64,000 nucleotides of DNA, taken from contig NC_068978.1 of the NCBI RefSeq assembly GCF_016808095.1, positions 29,089,306 to 29,153,305 on the forward strand. The letters are read 5' to 3'. Shown here one piece after another: positions 35,014-46,035 of this stretch. The notes below the pieces were generated by a model that was not told the DNA's origin, did no database searches, and worked only from the letters and a program-made list of their open reading frames with translations. A program made the translations under genes and the position numbers. This stretch comes from Vigna angularis. Its lineage: Eukaryota > Streptophyta > Magnoliopsida > Fabales > Fabaceae. Each line of letters begins with the position of its first letter. Positions within the stretch are counted from its first letter, which is position 1.

Positions 35014-35838
35014 TCAAGATGGGTGGTGAATGTTCAGCAAACCCATCTTGGACAAATTAATGTTGAAAGGCCAAGGATATACTGGTTTAGTGAACATATC
35101 TGCCAGTTGATGCTTCGAAGGAACATGAGAAAGAACAATGAGTCCATCAAGAACCTTAGCACGAATAAGGTGACAATCCACTTCAATATGCTTGGTGCGT
35201 TCATGAAAGGAAGGATTCTTGGCCAGTTGAATGGCAGATTGATTATCACAAAATGTAGGGAAAGGAAATGGAATTTGAAGACATAAATCATCTGCAACAT
35301 ACTTCAACCATTGCAATTCATAAGCAATAGAGGCTAAAGCTCTATATTCAGCTTCAATAGAGCTCTTGGACATGGTGGATTGCTTCTTTGATTTCCAAGA
35401 TATAAGACAACTCCCATAGAAAACACAATAACCAGTGGTGGATTTTCTAGAGTTACAACAAGTGGCCCAATCTGAATCAGAAAAAGCTTGAAGTCTGTGA
35501 GGTTGTTAGAAGGATAAAAAAGACCTAAGCCAGGACAACCTTTGAGGTATTTCAAGATCCTGAAATCAACATTGAGATGAGAGGATCTGGGCTTGGACAT
35601 GAACTGACTAACATGAACTGACTAACTTGCTGGACAACAAAAAAAATATCAGGTCGGGTGTTTGTTAGATACTGCAACTTACCAATTAATCTCCTATAAG
35701 GAGTAGGGTCTGGAAGAAGATCACCGTCATTATCCTTGAGCTTATCAGTAGGGTTCGAAGGAGAAGGTGTTGGTTTGCAGCCAGTAAGACCAAATTCGGC
35801 TAAAATTTCTAAGCAGTATTTTCGGCAATGGAACCACA
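35014..35838 (-). mobile_element. Ty1/copia 3' remnant: RT end and RNase H
   Basis: Minus-strand pieces in three frames. The RT C-terminal region has CLEILAEFGLTGCKPTPSP, TPYRRLIGKLQYLTNTRPDI and VVQQVSQFM. The connection reads FRILKYLKGCPGLGLFY. RNase H has SIEAEYRALASIAYELQWLK, CDNQSAIQLAKNPSFHERTK, HIEVDCHLIR and HVPSKHQLADMFTKP, keeping the E and D catalytic positions. Two frameshifts separate the blocks, and everything 5' of mid-RT is missing at ~35838, where gypsy-type leader sequence abuts. The purine tract region CTTGAGGGAGGG follows the stop. Confidence 0.9.
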
Positions 35839-35895
35839 AAAACTTGTTAGCCGGGACTTGTTAGCCGTTGCTAGGACTTGGGTTCAATCCCCAAA

Positions 35896-35913
35896 TCCCC
35901 GGCAGCGACGCCA
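35896..35913 (-). other. tRNA-Asp type primer binding site
   Basis: The minus strand reads TGGCGTCGCTGCCGGGGA, close to the complement of the plant tRNA-Asp 3' end (TGGCGCCGTTGCCGGGGA). It lies 6 bases inside the LTR end. Beyond it GGGGATTGAACCC extends the tRNA complement after an 8-base insertion. Confidence 0.8.
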
Positions 35914-35919
35914 AAAACT

Positions 35920-37565
35920 TGTTAGTCCAAAAACTTGTTGGGCTCGATTTCGGCAAGTGCACCGAATCGTTCAAGTAATAAACCGGTAAGACCTGGTATC
36001 GTTTTCCCAAGAGACTCGTAATACTAGAGAATTGTGCGATTAACAACTCATATAGACTCAATAACATAACATCAATTTACAAAACAAGTGCAGAAAGATA
36101 AATTCATACATAATTACAATGTTGGACTTTGGTATTGAAGACACTTGGAAATGGAAAAGACTAGAAATGATATGAAATGACATTGTTAAGGCTAGTTTTC
36201 ACCAATGCACTCTTGTGTATGACCAATTTCGTCTCCTCTCTATCAATTTACTAAAGTCAAACCACTAAAACACTCTAGCCCTAATTCCTTAGGTGAAAGA
36301 GCCTAGGTTTTCCTTATCAAACCCCAATTCCTTGGCAATCTAACAAGCAAAACCCGCATTAAAGAGCTGGGATCTAAGACAACATGTGAATCATCTTCCA
36401 TCCCTAGAATCAATGACCCACAAGGACTCTTATTTCAGTTCAAGATTTCATCTTACGTTCCCATAATCCATGAAACCCCAAAATCAAGTCATGAACGTCC
36501 CCATTACATGCAAGCTTTAAGATTGGAAACAAGAATACTAGCAATTGATAGAAAAGGCATATATATAATCAAATCATTCAACAATTACACAAGAATTCAA
36601 AGGCTACAACTAATCCCAACAAGATGGGTTTGGCTCTCCATTTCCATGGAGAGCCTTTAAGCTTACAAAATGGCCATGGAAGAAGATGAAGAACCCAAGA
36701 GGAAGAAGGGAGTGTTCCCACGAACCCTAACAGCCCTCCAAGCTCTCCTCTGAGTGAAATCGCGCCTCCAAAAAACCAAAGACCCTTTTCCCTTCGCATT
36801 TTAGGGTTAAATAGACACCTCTGCCACATCAGAAAAATCGCGCCCGGCGCCGTCTGTCAGTCGCGCCCGGGCGCGAAACTCTCTGGAAAGTCGCCCGGGC
36901 GCCCCATTTCTCACGCCCGGGCGTGAAACTCTCTGGAAACTGAAAGTGGACGAACGTCCACCGAGCACCTCTATGGACGAGCGCCTCTTCTCTCACTGGA
37001 CGAGCGTCCTCTGCTCTCTCTGGACGAGCGTCCTCTTATTAGCTCGCTGGACGAGTGTCCTCTCGTAAGTCCACAGGACGAGCGTCCTCTTTGCTAGCGG
37101 GACGAACGTCCATTTCTGCTAACTAGACGAACGTCAAATTCTCTCTCTAGTGGACGAGCGTCCTGCCTGGCTTGGACGAGCGTCCTCTTCTGCCTGGCTT
37201 GGACGAGCGTCCATTTCTGCCTGGACGAGCGTCCGCTCTTCTGCCTTGGACGAGCGTCCGCTCTTCCACTCTGGACGAGCGTCCTATTTTCTCTTTTTCT
37301 GGATGAGGACGAGCGTTCTCTCTGGCGACGAGCGTCCTCTTGCATGTGCTTGCTTTGGTTTGCTCTATACATTGTTGGAGACTCTTCCAAGCTCATTTTT
37401 AGCTACAAAATAAGGGATTATTGATGAAAGTACATCAAAGTAGCCAAAAACACAAATATATAGAAAACAAGACAAAACAAGAGGATTAAGCAAGTTATAA
37501 GTTAGAAAGGAGTTGATTTTGCTACTAAAATGATGCTTAAAATATGGTAAAATTTAGCATTATCA
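35920..37565 (-). mobile_element. Gypsy-type 5' LTR (~1.65 kb) of a truncated element
   Basis: On the minus strand the LTR starts TGATAATGCTAAATTTTACC at 37565 and ends with CA near 35920 (or 35936, since the end is a short tandem repeat of CCAAAAACTTGTT). The tRNA-Asp primer site follows, which fixes it as a 5' LTR. No gag or pol follows. Only ~60 bases of leader remain before a copia remnant. The interior carries three CCCGGG-centred palindromes (CGCGCCCGGGCGCG at 36862-36875, CGCCCGGGCG at 36892-36901, CACGCCCGGGCGTG at 36912-36925) and the 16-copy GGACGAGCGTCC array. GC content there is far above the surroundings. Confidence 0.8.
36948..37337. repeat. 16-copy array of near-palindrome GGACGAGCGTCC
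   Basis: Copies (exact or 1-3 changes) start at 36948, 36975, 36998, 37022, 37049, 37076, 37100, 37125, 37152, 37174, 37201, 37223, 37248, 37273, 37307 and 37326. Spacing is mostly 22-27 bases. Each has GGACG and CGTCC arms around AG or AA. All have the same orientation. The spacers are mostly pyrimidine-rich (CTCTTCTGCCTGGCTT type) and vary. Selection or homogenisation of the 12-mer but not the spacer is implied. The open frames over the array are artefacts. Confidence 0.95.
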
Positions 37566-37904
37566 CATACTTAATGAGTTAACATTATACGTCGAAGACG
37601 ACTCAGATAAACCTCTCCCGTCAGAAGTTGAAGATTGCTGATTAAGTTCCACAGAAATACTTTCATAACTGATACGGTGGGGAGGAATTTCTATGTCTTC
37701 TCTGGAAAATTTAGATTGGGAACTAATAATTTCTAATAAAGCACTTTTCAAAGGGACCCAATCAGTTTCTGAAATATCAGAAGAATCTTTAACTAGGCAG
37801 GAATCAGCCCAAGCGAGATCTTTCGGAGAAAGAAATTGATTCTGCCGAGGAGCTATTGAATTGGCAATGGCAGAAGAAACTGAAATAATTACTTGTGCCA
37901 ACAT
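37566..37904 (-). pseudogene. 5' exon of an unrecognised plant gene, truncated by the LTR
   Basis: From ATG at 37904 the frame runs MLAQVIISVSSAIANSIAPR, then LSPKDLAWADSCLVKD, SDISETDWVPLKSALLEIIS and a Ser-rich stretch, for ~112 residues. It stops at the TGATAA that begins the LTR at 37565, so the stop codon belongs to the insertion. Composition and helical pattern look like genuine protein. The LAWADSCLV...DW..LK.ALLEI pattern seems familiar from an uncharacterised plant protein, but I cannot name it. A TATA box at 38023-38016 supports a real promoter. The 3' part is not found in the window. Natural splicing just before the LTR cannot be excluded. Confidence 0.5.
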
Positions 37905-38015
37905 TATTAGAGAGATCGAGTCTTTTATTTAGTTGCTTAAGACTCGCCTACTTTTGTGACATTTTATGTTTTACGTGTGTAACTGCTATGTAGTAGTTAA
38001 ATTCTGTTTTAAGGC

Positions 38016-38023
38016 TATTTATA
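38016..38023 (-). promoter_or_regulatory. TATA box inside a short palindrome
   Basis: On the minus strand AGGCTTATAAATAGCCT is a TATA box framed by AGGCT/AGCCT inverted arms, about 112 bases before the ATG of the truncated gene. Confidence 0.45.
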
Positions 38024-39708
38024 AGCCTGACGTTACAGTAAAATAAACAAGTATTCTCCATACCTTTCTGAGTGTGAAATATACCATTGATATAACAATA
38101 AAAATGGTGCTTACACTCGGTCTTTAAATCTCGCAATATCTAAATATTCACTCCTATTTCTGCAAGTTTAAAGCATATCAGCTTTATAAAAATATTGTAT
38201 GTCAGTAGCTGTTTGACCCATCATATTTTGTAAATTCTTTCATAATATAAATTCTTTTATTACATTGTTTTTGTACTCAGTAGCTTGAGTTCATGAACAC
38301 TTTCTTCCGGCCAGTAAAATTTTGGAGGTTATAATCAAGAAAATTAGTTCTCTATGTCCCCCAATATCTAGAAATGAAGATACAATATTCTGGGTGGAAG
38401 ATGGAAGGAAGAGAGAGAGGGAGAAATGGTGAGAAACACTTGAAAAAAAAAATAGCGTGTCAGTCTACCGTTAGCCACGTCAGCACATTTTTAACGGTAT
38501 TAGTTTTCAAGGACTAAAACCAAAGTTTCGAAAAGAATGAGGACCAAATTGTACCTTATTTTGAAAGATGAACGAAAACCAGAAACGGCCAATAGTTTAG
38601 GGACTAAAAACATATTTAACCCAACAATTTATTATCATAAAGTGATTTTTCTTTTTAATTTTCTTTCCAAAACTATTAAAATTTCATTATTTTATTATGA
38701 AATATTTCAAAATAAGTTTAAATTGTTCCGGAAAATTTATCTCTTATTTGATAAATTTTATTAGAACATTTTGAAATGAATAATTTAAAAAATAAATAGT
38801 TTCGCTATCGTGAGAATCCGTGTGGCCTACTGAACCTGTGTTTGGAGATGTCGATTTTTGCTGCACGCATGTACACCCGCAGAAGTTCCACTTACGTGTT
38901 TATTTTTATTTTATTTTCACATTTTAATTATAAAAATGCTATATTTTTCCTAATTTGTCTATATTTCAAACATATTCAAAATACATTGACGTATTGATTG
39001 GTTTGAATCCACTCTATTAAAACCCAAATTAAATTAATTAAACTTAATGACAATTAATTCAGTCATTAAATCTATGACTAACATATTCAATGAACTAAAG
39101 TCAAAATGTATAAATTTTCCATTATTTTTATGCGTAAAATTTGATGGTGTAATAATGTTTCTTAGCAACAAAGAATTTGGACTCCTTATAGAACATGAAT
39201 ACTTTGTTTCTTAGCGACCATTTTGTCCCCATAATTATGGAACACACTTCAAAGAAGGACCATTGTGAATTATTAATTTCATTTCTTAAACTTCTCTTAC
39301 CACACAATATGAATCTACTCAATAAATGTAAAGAAAGTGTTGCTCCTATAGGGTAGAACGGATTATATAACCTATACTAAAAATAGCACCAAGTCTAAGA
39401 ATCGTTATTGTAAAGTTAAAAATTCCATCACACTGATATGTGTGATAAAAGCTACTAACATATCAGTGTAGTAGAGGGAAAACAAAGAAATCAGATTAAG
39501 ATAATGATTAGAAAGAAGTATCTCAACTATATCTACACCATGATTGATGATCTTACACTGATTTTTCAATATCAATAGCACACAACTAAATCTAGATCCT
39601 CAGACCTACATACGTCACTAACATTTATTTTAGGACGACAAAGTAAGAGATATATAATTACACCGTAAAATATAATACTAATGACAAATACTATACCTTT
39701 CAATAACT
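38024..39708. other. Intergenic DNA with a decayed element end
   Basis: Stretch 38450-38620 (CCACGTCAGCACATTTTTAA, AGGGACTAAAAACATATTTA) resembles the end of a dispersed legume repeat of unknown class. The remainder is AT-rich with no recognised gene. Confidence 0.4.
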
Positions 39709-42000
39709 TCATTCCCGAGCTACAATAAGTTCCTCCATGTTATCAGCATCACCATTATCAGTAGGTACCAATATCTCATCATCAGTTGTGAAATTGTATC
39801 TAGCTCCAATGGCTCTTAAAAACTGATACACTTCAAACATGGTTGGCCTCTCCTTTGGAGTTGGCAGAACACAGTTGCATGCAATCTTCAGAAATTGGAA
39901 AAGCTCACTTTCAACATCCTTGCTGACTAATGATTCATCAATGGCATCATGGAGTTTTCCTTTGTTTGTTAGCTCTGTGATCCATTCTACCAGATTTCCT
40001 TTAAAAGTTTCTGGAGCTTTAGCCACATTGGTGGGTCTTTCACCAGTCACCAACTCAAGAAGAACAGTCCCAAAGCTATAAACATCCCCCTTGGGTGTAG
40101 CAACCAAAGTTCTTGTGTACTCTGGAGCAACATAACCCAAATCACCAAACTCCCCATTTACAAAAGTACTCAAATGAGTATCAATTGGGTTCATCAGTCT
40201 GGCAAGGCCGAAATCAGAAATTTTTGGCTCAAATTCTGCATCCAACAAGATGCACTTTGAGCTTATGTTTCGGTGGATGATTCGGGGGTTGCAGCTATGA
40301 TGAAGCCATGCTAACCCTTTGGCTGCTCCAATTGCAATTTTGAGTCTTGTAGTCCAGTCAAGGGTGCTCACACCATCTGCAGGATGGAGTTGGTCATGGA
40401 GATTGCCATTTGACATGTTTTTATAGACCAAAAGCCTCTCCTTTTTGGCCATGCAAAAGCCTAAAAGAGGAACAAGATTGCGATGTTTGACAGTCCCTAG
40501 TGTACCCATCTCAGACATGAATTCCTTTTCAGTGTACTGAGATTCCTGTAATCTCTTTACCATAAGTGTTGTTCCATCACCAAGCACAGCTTTGTAAACA
40601 GTTCCTGTTCTTCCTGACCCAATGATATTGGTATTACTGAAGTTGTTAGTAGCCTTCATGAGATCAATCAACTTCATTTTTGAGATTGATTTCTCAAACA
40701 TAGAAACCTGATATCCAATTCAGTATAGTTAGACTTAGGCATATTCTCACAAGAGTTCCAATAGTATGTAAATCATATGAACAGAGCTCTGTAAATCTTA
40801 CCAATTAAATTTTCAGAAAGTATATTCCACATTTTCTGGAGCAAATGTATCATTTATCATTTTGATTTAGAAAAAACAAAGATATATATTTCTCTGTTTG
40901 GCACTGCAGTATACAAAACATGTTTTGCCAACTAATATACACAAAGTACTTGAGGAAATATAATGTTTTAAGAAAATAGTTCACTTGAAACTTGAAAGAA
41001 TTTAACCAAAAAGGGATTTTTTTTTTTTAACAATACGGTTCCTACAGAAAGCATTTGAAACAAATATCTAGTGCTACAAAACACAACTGTATCTACAAGA
41101 AAAATGAATAGTTCTGTAATGGTATATGCCCTGTGCAATGCAAATAATTTAGCTTGCCTTAATTTGTTTAGTTCCTTTTAGACTTCTTGCCCATTTGTTT
41201 CCTTCAGGGTCCTCTTCCTTCTTCTTGACAGAAACACGTCGCACGAAGAACAACATTCCAACAGCCAATCCTAATGCTGCAAGAGTCACCCCACCTGCAG
41301 CAGCTCCAGCAATAACAGCCATGTTACTCTTAGAATTCTTGGCTTGGCAAGACCCCAATCCATTACCTCCACACAGGCCTTGATTATTTGCATAATTCAC
41401 TGAAACTGAAGAGTTAAAGCTTGGAACTTGCCCCGTCAAAAGATTGTTAGACACAGAAAAGGTCTTGAGCCGTGGGAGAATACCAAATTGTAGAGGAATT
41501 TGACCAGTGAGTCTGTTCTGATCAAGTCTAAGGCTATTGAGAAAGGTGCAATTTGAAAGAGTCACCGGAATCGCCCCAGAAAATTCATTTGAAGAAAGGT
41601 CAAGAGAGGTCACAAATGGTACAAGAGTAGATATATCTCCCGGAATGGTTCCAGAGAGTTTGTTAATTGAAAGGTCTAACCCAGTTAAGCTAGAGCAATT
41701 TTGAATGGCACGAGGAAACTGGCCCTTGAGTCCCATATTTGACAGTTTGAGATTCAAGACCCTGTTCTCATCAGGGTGCCAACACTCAACCCCAATAAAC
41801 CTACATATGAACCCTTCAGTTTTGTTGTTGAAATCCCAAGAAAACTTCAAATAGTTATTGGGATCCTCAAGGGCATCTTTTATACTTTGTAGGCAGAAAA
41901 TATCAGTATCGGTTCCATAGTTCATGCCACAACTAATCAGCAACAAGAAACTAACAACATGGTAACTGAAAATCCGGCTATGCAGCACCATCTTCACCAT
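39709..42000 (-). CDS. BIR1: BIR1-type LRR receptor-like (pseudo)kinase
   Basis: Two exons: 42000-41158 and 40707-39709, giving 613 residues (Arabidopsis BIR1 is about 620). Signal peptide ~1-28; LRRNT with [14 protein letters not shown]; about five LRRs (residues ~80-200, [16 protein letters not shown] type); juxtamembrane [10 protein letters not shown] 228-252; kinase ~305-580. Motifs: [10 protein letters not shown] loop, Lys332, HRN at 426-428 instead of HRD, intact DFG 446-448, APEY. Lack of the catalytic Asp is shared with the family, so it is annotated as probably inactive. In Arabidopsis BIR1 (At5g48380) binds BAK1 and restrains immunity at the plasma membrane. The intron has a GC-AG pair: exon 1 ends ATTAAG before GCAAGC, and exon 2 resumes GTTTCTATGTTTGAG (KVSMFEK, as in BIR1). 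The in-frame GTG upstream is not a start. A 5' UTR intron is likely. Confidence 0.93.
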
Positions 42001-42084
42001 CTTCACCAAGATCCTAAACACAAGCCAAGAGAAAGTAATGCAGACACCTCACCAAGATGGCTATACAATCTAAGCAACGGCAAA

Positions 42085-42855
42085 GCATACAAACCCCATA
42101 GCACTACTACCCTTCCATGAACAGCCTGAAAAATGCAGAAAACACAGTTCAGCATCTCACACAAACCCAGTCAAATATCAAAAGGTAAACAAAATCAATA
42201 GTAAGGACAAAATCTGGAATTTTTCATAATATGTATCAACTCCCTAATTACCTATTTTTTTTACCCTTTTGGACGGAGTTTGCTTTTGTATATTTTCTTG
42301 CATAGGTTTGATTAGGTCCCCATGTTTTGGTATTTGTTTTTCTTCTTTGTATGTAGTTTTTCATTTGATGGCACATAATTGATGGACTTTGAGTGTCAGT
42401 TTTGCTAAGATGCCAAAATTCATAGTGATGCCTAACATAAGCTTTTAAAAAAAATACAGGGCAAAACCTGGATTCGGTTCTTTATGAACTAAAGATGAAC
42501 ATAGAATTGGAATGTTTACAATGCAATCCACGTGATAAAAGGTTTGAACTAAAGATGAACATAGAATTTCGGGGAAAACCAGTAATTACGATGGAAAAGT
42601 AACACCGTATCTATGTTGTGTCCTAAAATATGAAAAGGACCAAAAAAACATATCACAACTTCTCACCGCAACTGACTACAAGCCACTTAGATTGTTATCC
42701 AATCCAAGCCACAGCACCACATATAAACTCCGTAGCACTACAACCCTCTCAAGAACACTTACTGAAAACCAACGGTAAAGTAAACAAAAAGAACACACTT
42801 CAGCAGTGCACACAAACCAAGTCAACCATCCAAAGTAAACATAAGCAATAGCAAC
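42085..42855. repeat. Local duplication in the BIR1 5' region
   Basis: About 130 bases at 42085-42215 and 42715-42855 match in order: CATACAAACCCCATAGCACT versus CATATAAACTCCGTAGCACT, then AGTTCAGCATCTCACACAAA versus ACTTCAGCAGTGCACACAAA. Between them TTTGAACTAAAGATGAACAT is also repeated 60 bases apart (about 42484 and 42544). Confidence 0.6.
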
Positions 42856-43250
42856 AAGAAAAAAAAAAAAAAACATTCAAGTCGTCGACCAAAGCTCACA
42901 CTCTAGCAAAGCAAGAATAATTGACAGAGGAAGAAACCCAGGAGAGTTCATTCAACATACGAAATGGGAAAAAACAAATTTTGCAGAAGTGCTCATATAC
43001 CCACCTTGGTTTTCTGACAACCCAATTCAGGAAACCCCAAGAACCTTTCCGGAACCTCTACTCTGCCCAAGAAACCACACACACTAAGTAAACAGCAGAA
43101 AATGAAAAGCAGAAAAATTTGCACATAAAAGTGACAAAGAAGCTACCTTTCAGTGTTAGATGATAGTTTGGAAGTGAATGGGAGAGAGAAAAAACAGAGT
43201 GGAACGGGTCAAAGAAGGGAAAGCCAACAATTTCCAAGCAAAAGAGGTGA

Positions 43251-43295
43251 AGACTTGGACCATACAAACGGGAAGACTTGTGAAAAGTGCTTCCC
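43251..43295. repeat. BIR1 upstream segment shared with the truncated paralogue
   Basis: GACTTGGACCATACAAACGG and GTGAAAAGTGCTT match 47764-47803 upstream of the ectodomain-only paralogue, showing that the duplication included 5' leader or promoter DNA. Confidence 0.6.
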
Positions 43296-43429
43296 TCACT
43301 TGCTGTAACTCCCCATTGTGGAAAATTAAGGGTCTTGCTATTATTGGACAAAAGAAAGAAAAAAATTCAGACACCTCAGGAAAGAAAGAACAGATATTTT
43401 TTCATTCTTTAATATTTCAGTTCTAAAAT

Positions 43430-44377
43430 GGTAAATTTCCAACTGAAAAATCATGTCTTTATTAAGATGCAGGAAGGAACATGTTTGTTTATGTTTCTAA
43501 ATTTGTTTTAATATAATCTCTGATAAAAATTCTATTTTTAATTCTTAAAACAGTATGCCAAGAATTCTGCTGATTAAAAAGATACTTTATAAAATGCAAT
43601 TAATCTAATACTATTTTTCGCCCTTTTTCTACATACAGTTTTGCATGTGGCAATAATAAAAAGTAAAAAAGTGTGTCATAAATTTTTGTATAGATAATTG
43701 AATGTGTCATAAATTTATTGGTTGATATATTTATTATTTTTCTCTTTTATGCTTTTCAGGTGTTAATATGTCAAAAGTATCTATCAAACATTTTCCATGA
43801 TATTTTATGGCGTTTAAGATCAATGAAGAAGATGGCAAAAATTTTATACAATAAAGTAGTGTAATATTGTTGCAATTTTTTGTTTGAGCATTGATGGCAA
43901 CAGCAGCTATACATGAAATTTCATTAGTTGCTATTCATAGAGGATATAATATACAAATATCCTACGAGATTATTAATTATTTGATCGTGTTTACTTATTA
44001 ATTTGATGTGAAATAAATAAATGTATTAAGTGTACTTATAGTGATAATTTGTATAATAATATCTAAATTAAGCTCATAAAAATATTCAATAAATAAATTA
44101 TTCGTTACAATTTTTTTAATCACTAAAAAAATTAAGAAAATGTCAATTAGTGTTTTTCAATTATTGCCTGGTTAAGAAAAAAATTAAAAATCATGTGACT
44201 CAATATATGCCGTTTTTGTTAACATTCTCTAGTGTTATCAAATAGAAAAATGTAATATAACACTAATATGACTATGTTAACAGATTAATTTGTAATTTAT
44301 TTAAAATATTTAAATATTGGAATTGAGGATAAAAACCAACTCATTCAGATAAGATTTGCACCCAGAAATTTTAGGGT
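43430..44377. other. Intergenic DNA between the BIR1 copies
   Basis: AT-rich; no gene recognised. Confidence 0.4.
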
Positions 44378-44930
44378 ACAAAGTGGTTCATGTTGGGTGA
44401 GATTTTGGTGTGGTTAATATGTGGTTGTGAGGAACACCCTTTTGGATTTTCATGCTAAATGTGGAGACTTGAAGGATGCAACTGAACCTTTTTATGATTC
44501 AGATAAATGGGTGCGGTTGCTTGGTCTGCACTCATTGCTGAGTACGCTCAAAGAAGGGACTTTAGTGTTGCACAAAAACTGTTTGATGAAATGTCGAATA
44601 AAGAGTTGGTACCACAGAATGTGATGATCACAAGATACACAAAAGCATGTTGAGATGCAGTATGAGGATCCTATGAGGGATGTTAGTTGGAATGGAAAAT
44701 GCATTGATCGGTGGTTATATGCTTGGTGGCTTGAAGGAGGTGTTGGAGTTGGGAAGTGTTTGATTTATTGCCTCCATGAACATTGAACTTAATGCAATTG
44801 TTTGAAGATTCTGTTTAGTGCTTGCAAAGTTCATGCAGATGTGGAATTGGCAAAATGAGCAGCTGCTTAGAATTAGAGGGATCAGAGTGGAAACTGTGTG
44901 TTGTTGTTCTCAAAGAAAGAAAAAAAAAAA
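44378..44930 (+). pseudogene. Pentatricopeptide repeat (PPR) gene relic
   Basis: Broken frames carry PPR words in normal order: VVRNTLLDFHAKCGDLKDA (44424 on), a frame with AQRRDFSVAQKLFDEMSNKE (about 44540-44600), VMITRYTKA, then GGYMLGGLKEVLEL and finally SACKVHAD and ELEGSEWKLCVVVL, the E-domain end of PLS-class PPR proteins. At least three frameshifts and several stops occur, and the N-terminal repeats are missing. PPR proteins bind organellar RNA. This copy cannot. Confidence 0.8.
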
Positions 44931-45674
44931 TAGACTTTAAAAAGAAGAAGAATAACTCACAAAACCTTCAATATAATACTAGAATTTTAGTGTTTAGGTA
45001 TTAAGATTTAGATAGTTTTACCAAAATTTCTAAATGTCAATGATATGGATCACGATACCATCACTTTTCATCAAAATCTCCAAATGCCAATGATCTTTCT
45101 GTTTTCAGCAGACATATCATTAACAACAATGTAATATTGGCCTTATTTAAACTTTTTTCATCTATTTGGAAAAAAGTTATTGACCTAAATATAGAAATTT
45201 GAACGAAACTAAAGAAATAATAAGTCATTAAGAAAGAATCTATTCATAAAAGATATTGATACTAGGAAACTAAAAATGAAATGATCAAAATGGCGAAGTA
45301 TAAAATTTCTTGAGTGTTAGAGACATAAATATACAAATCATAAATCATAAATCTAACCTTTGTGATCTGTTATCAACTTACAAATGAGAAACTTTAAATC
45401 TGGTCTCGGTAATCTCAGATACAAAAGTATCTTCATATGTAAATAGAAACCAGAGGGTGTAGTTAGTAATTTAGTGTGACAAATAATTCTTGACAGAAAC
45501 TTCTCCTTGAATCACTATGAAACATCGGTTGGAAACTCAGGTATGAGGTAAAGTGCTTATACTAGGTAGAAATAAGAACTTAAAAAGAACACTCAAAATC
45601 ACATTATCTTAAAAGTTTTAGGTTAAAAATGTTCATGTGGGTTGTGCTCTATACACAATTTTGTCAATGTAGAT

Positions 45675-46035
45675 AATCTCTTCTAAATAAATCATCTTCA
45701 AAAAAAAATAATATTAATTATACAGAGTCACTGATTTATAATACTATAACAATAACAAGGGTATAAATAAAAGTCATCCGGTACATGTTTCACTTGAGAG
45801 TAGATATGTCAATGTAGATTTGTCCTCGACAGGAAGATTGTTGTCGGTAACATAGAATTATGTAATATCTTCCAAATAAATCATCTCTAAAAAAATCATT
45901 AATTAATTATACAGAATCGTTAATTCATAACATTACAACAACAATGATATAAATAAAGGTCATCATACATAATTCAATTCACTTTAAGAGTGAATGTGTG
46001 GATGTAGACTCTCCTAAAAAGAAAATTGTTGAGAA
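45675..46035. repeat. 189-bp tandem duplication
   Basis: The unit at 45675 (AATCTCTTCTAAATAAATCA) repeats at 45864 (AATATCTTCCAAATAAATCA), with matching internal words such as ATTAATTATACAGA, ATAAATAAAAGTCATC/ATAAATAAAGGTCATC and AAGATTGTTG/AAAATTGTTG. The copies are clearly diverged. Confidence 0.75.

Noticed and set aside
37094..37413. Open frames of 87-100 codons on both strands over the GGACGAGCGTCC array
   Set aside because: Arg/Ser-rich repeats follow directly from the motif period. They lie inside an LTR and have no protein family character.
44822..45004. 60-codon frame MQSSCRCGIGKMSS
   Set aside because: It is the frameshifted tail of the PPR relic and then runs into A-rich sequence.
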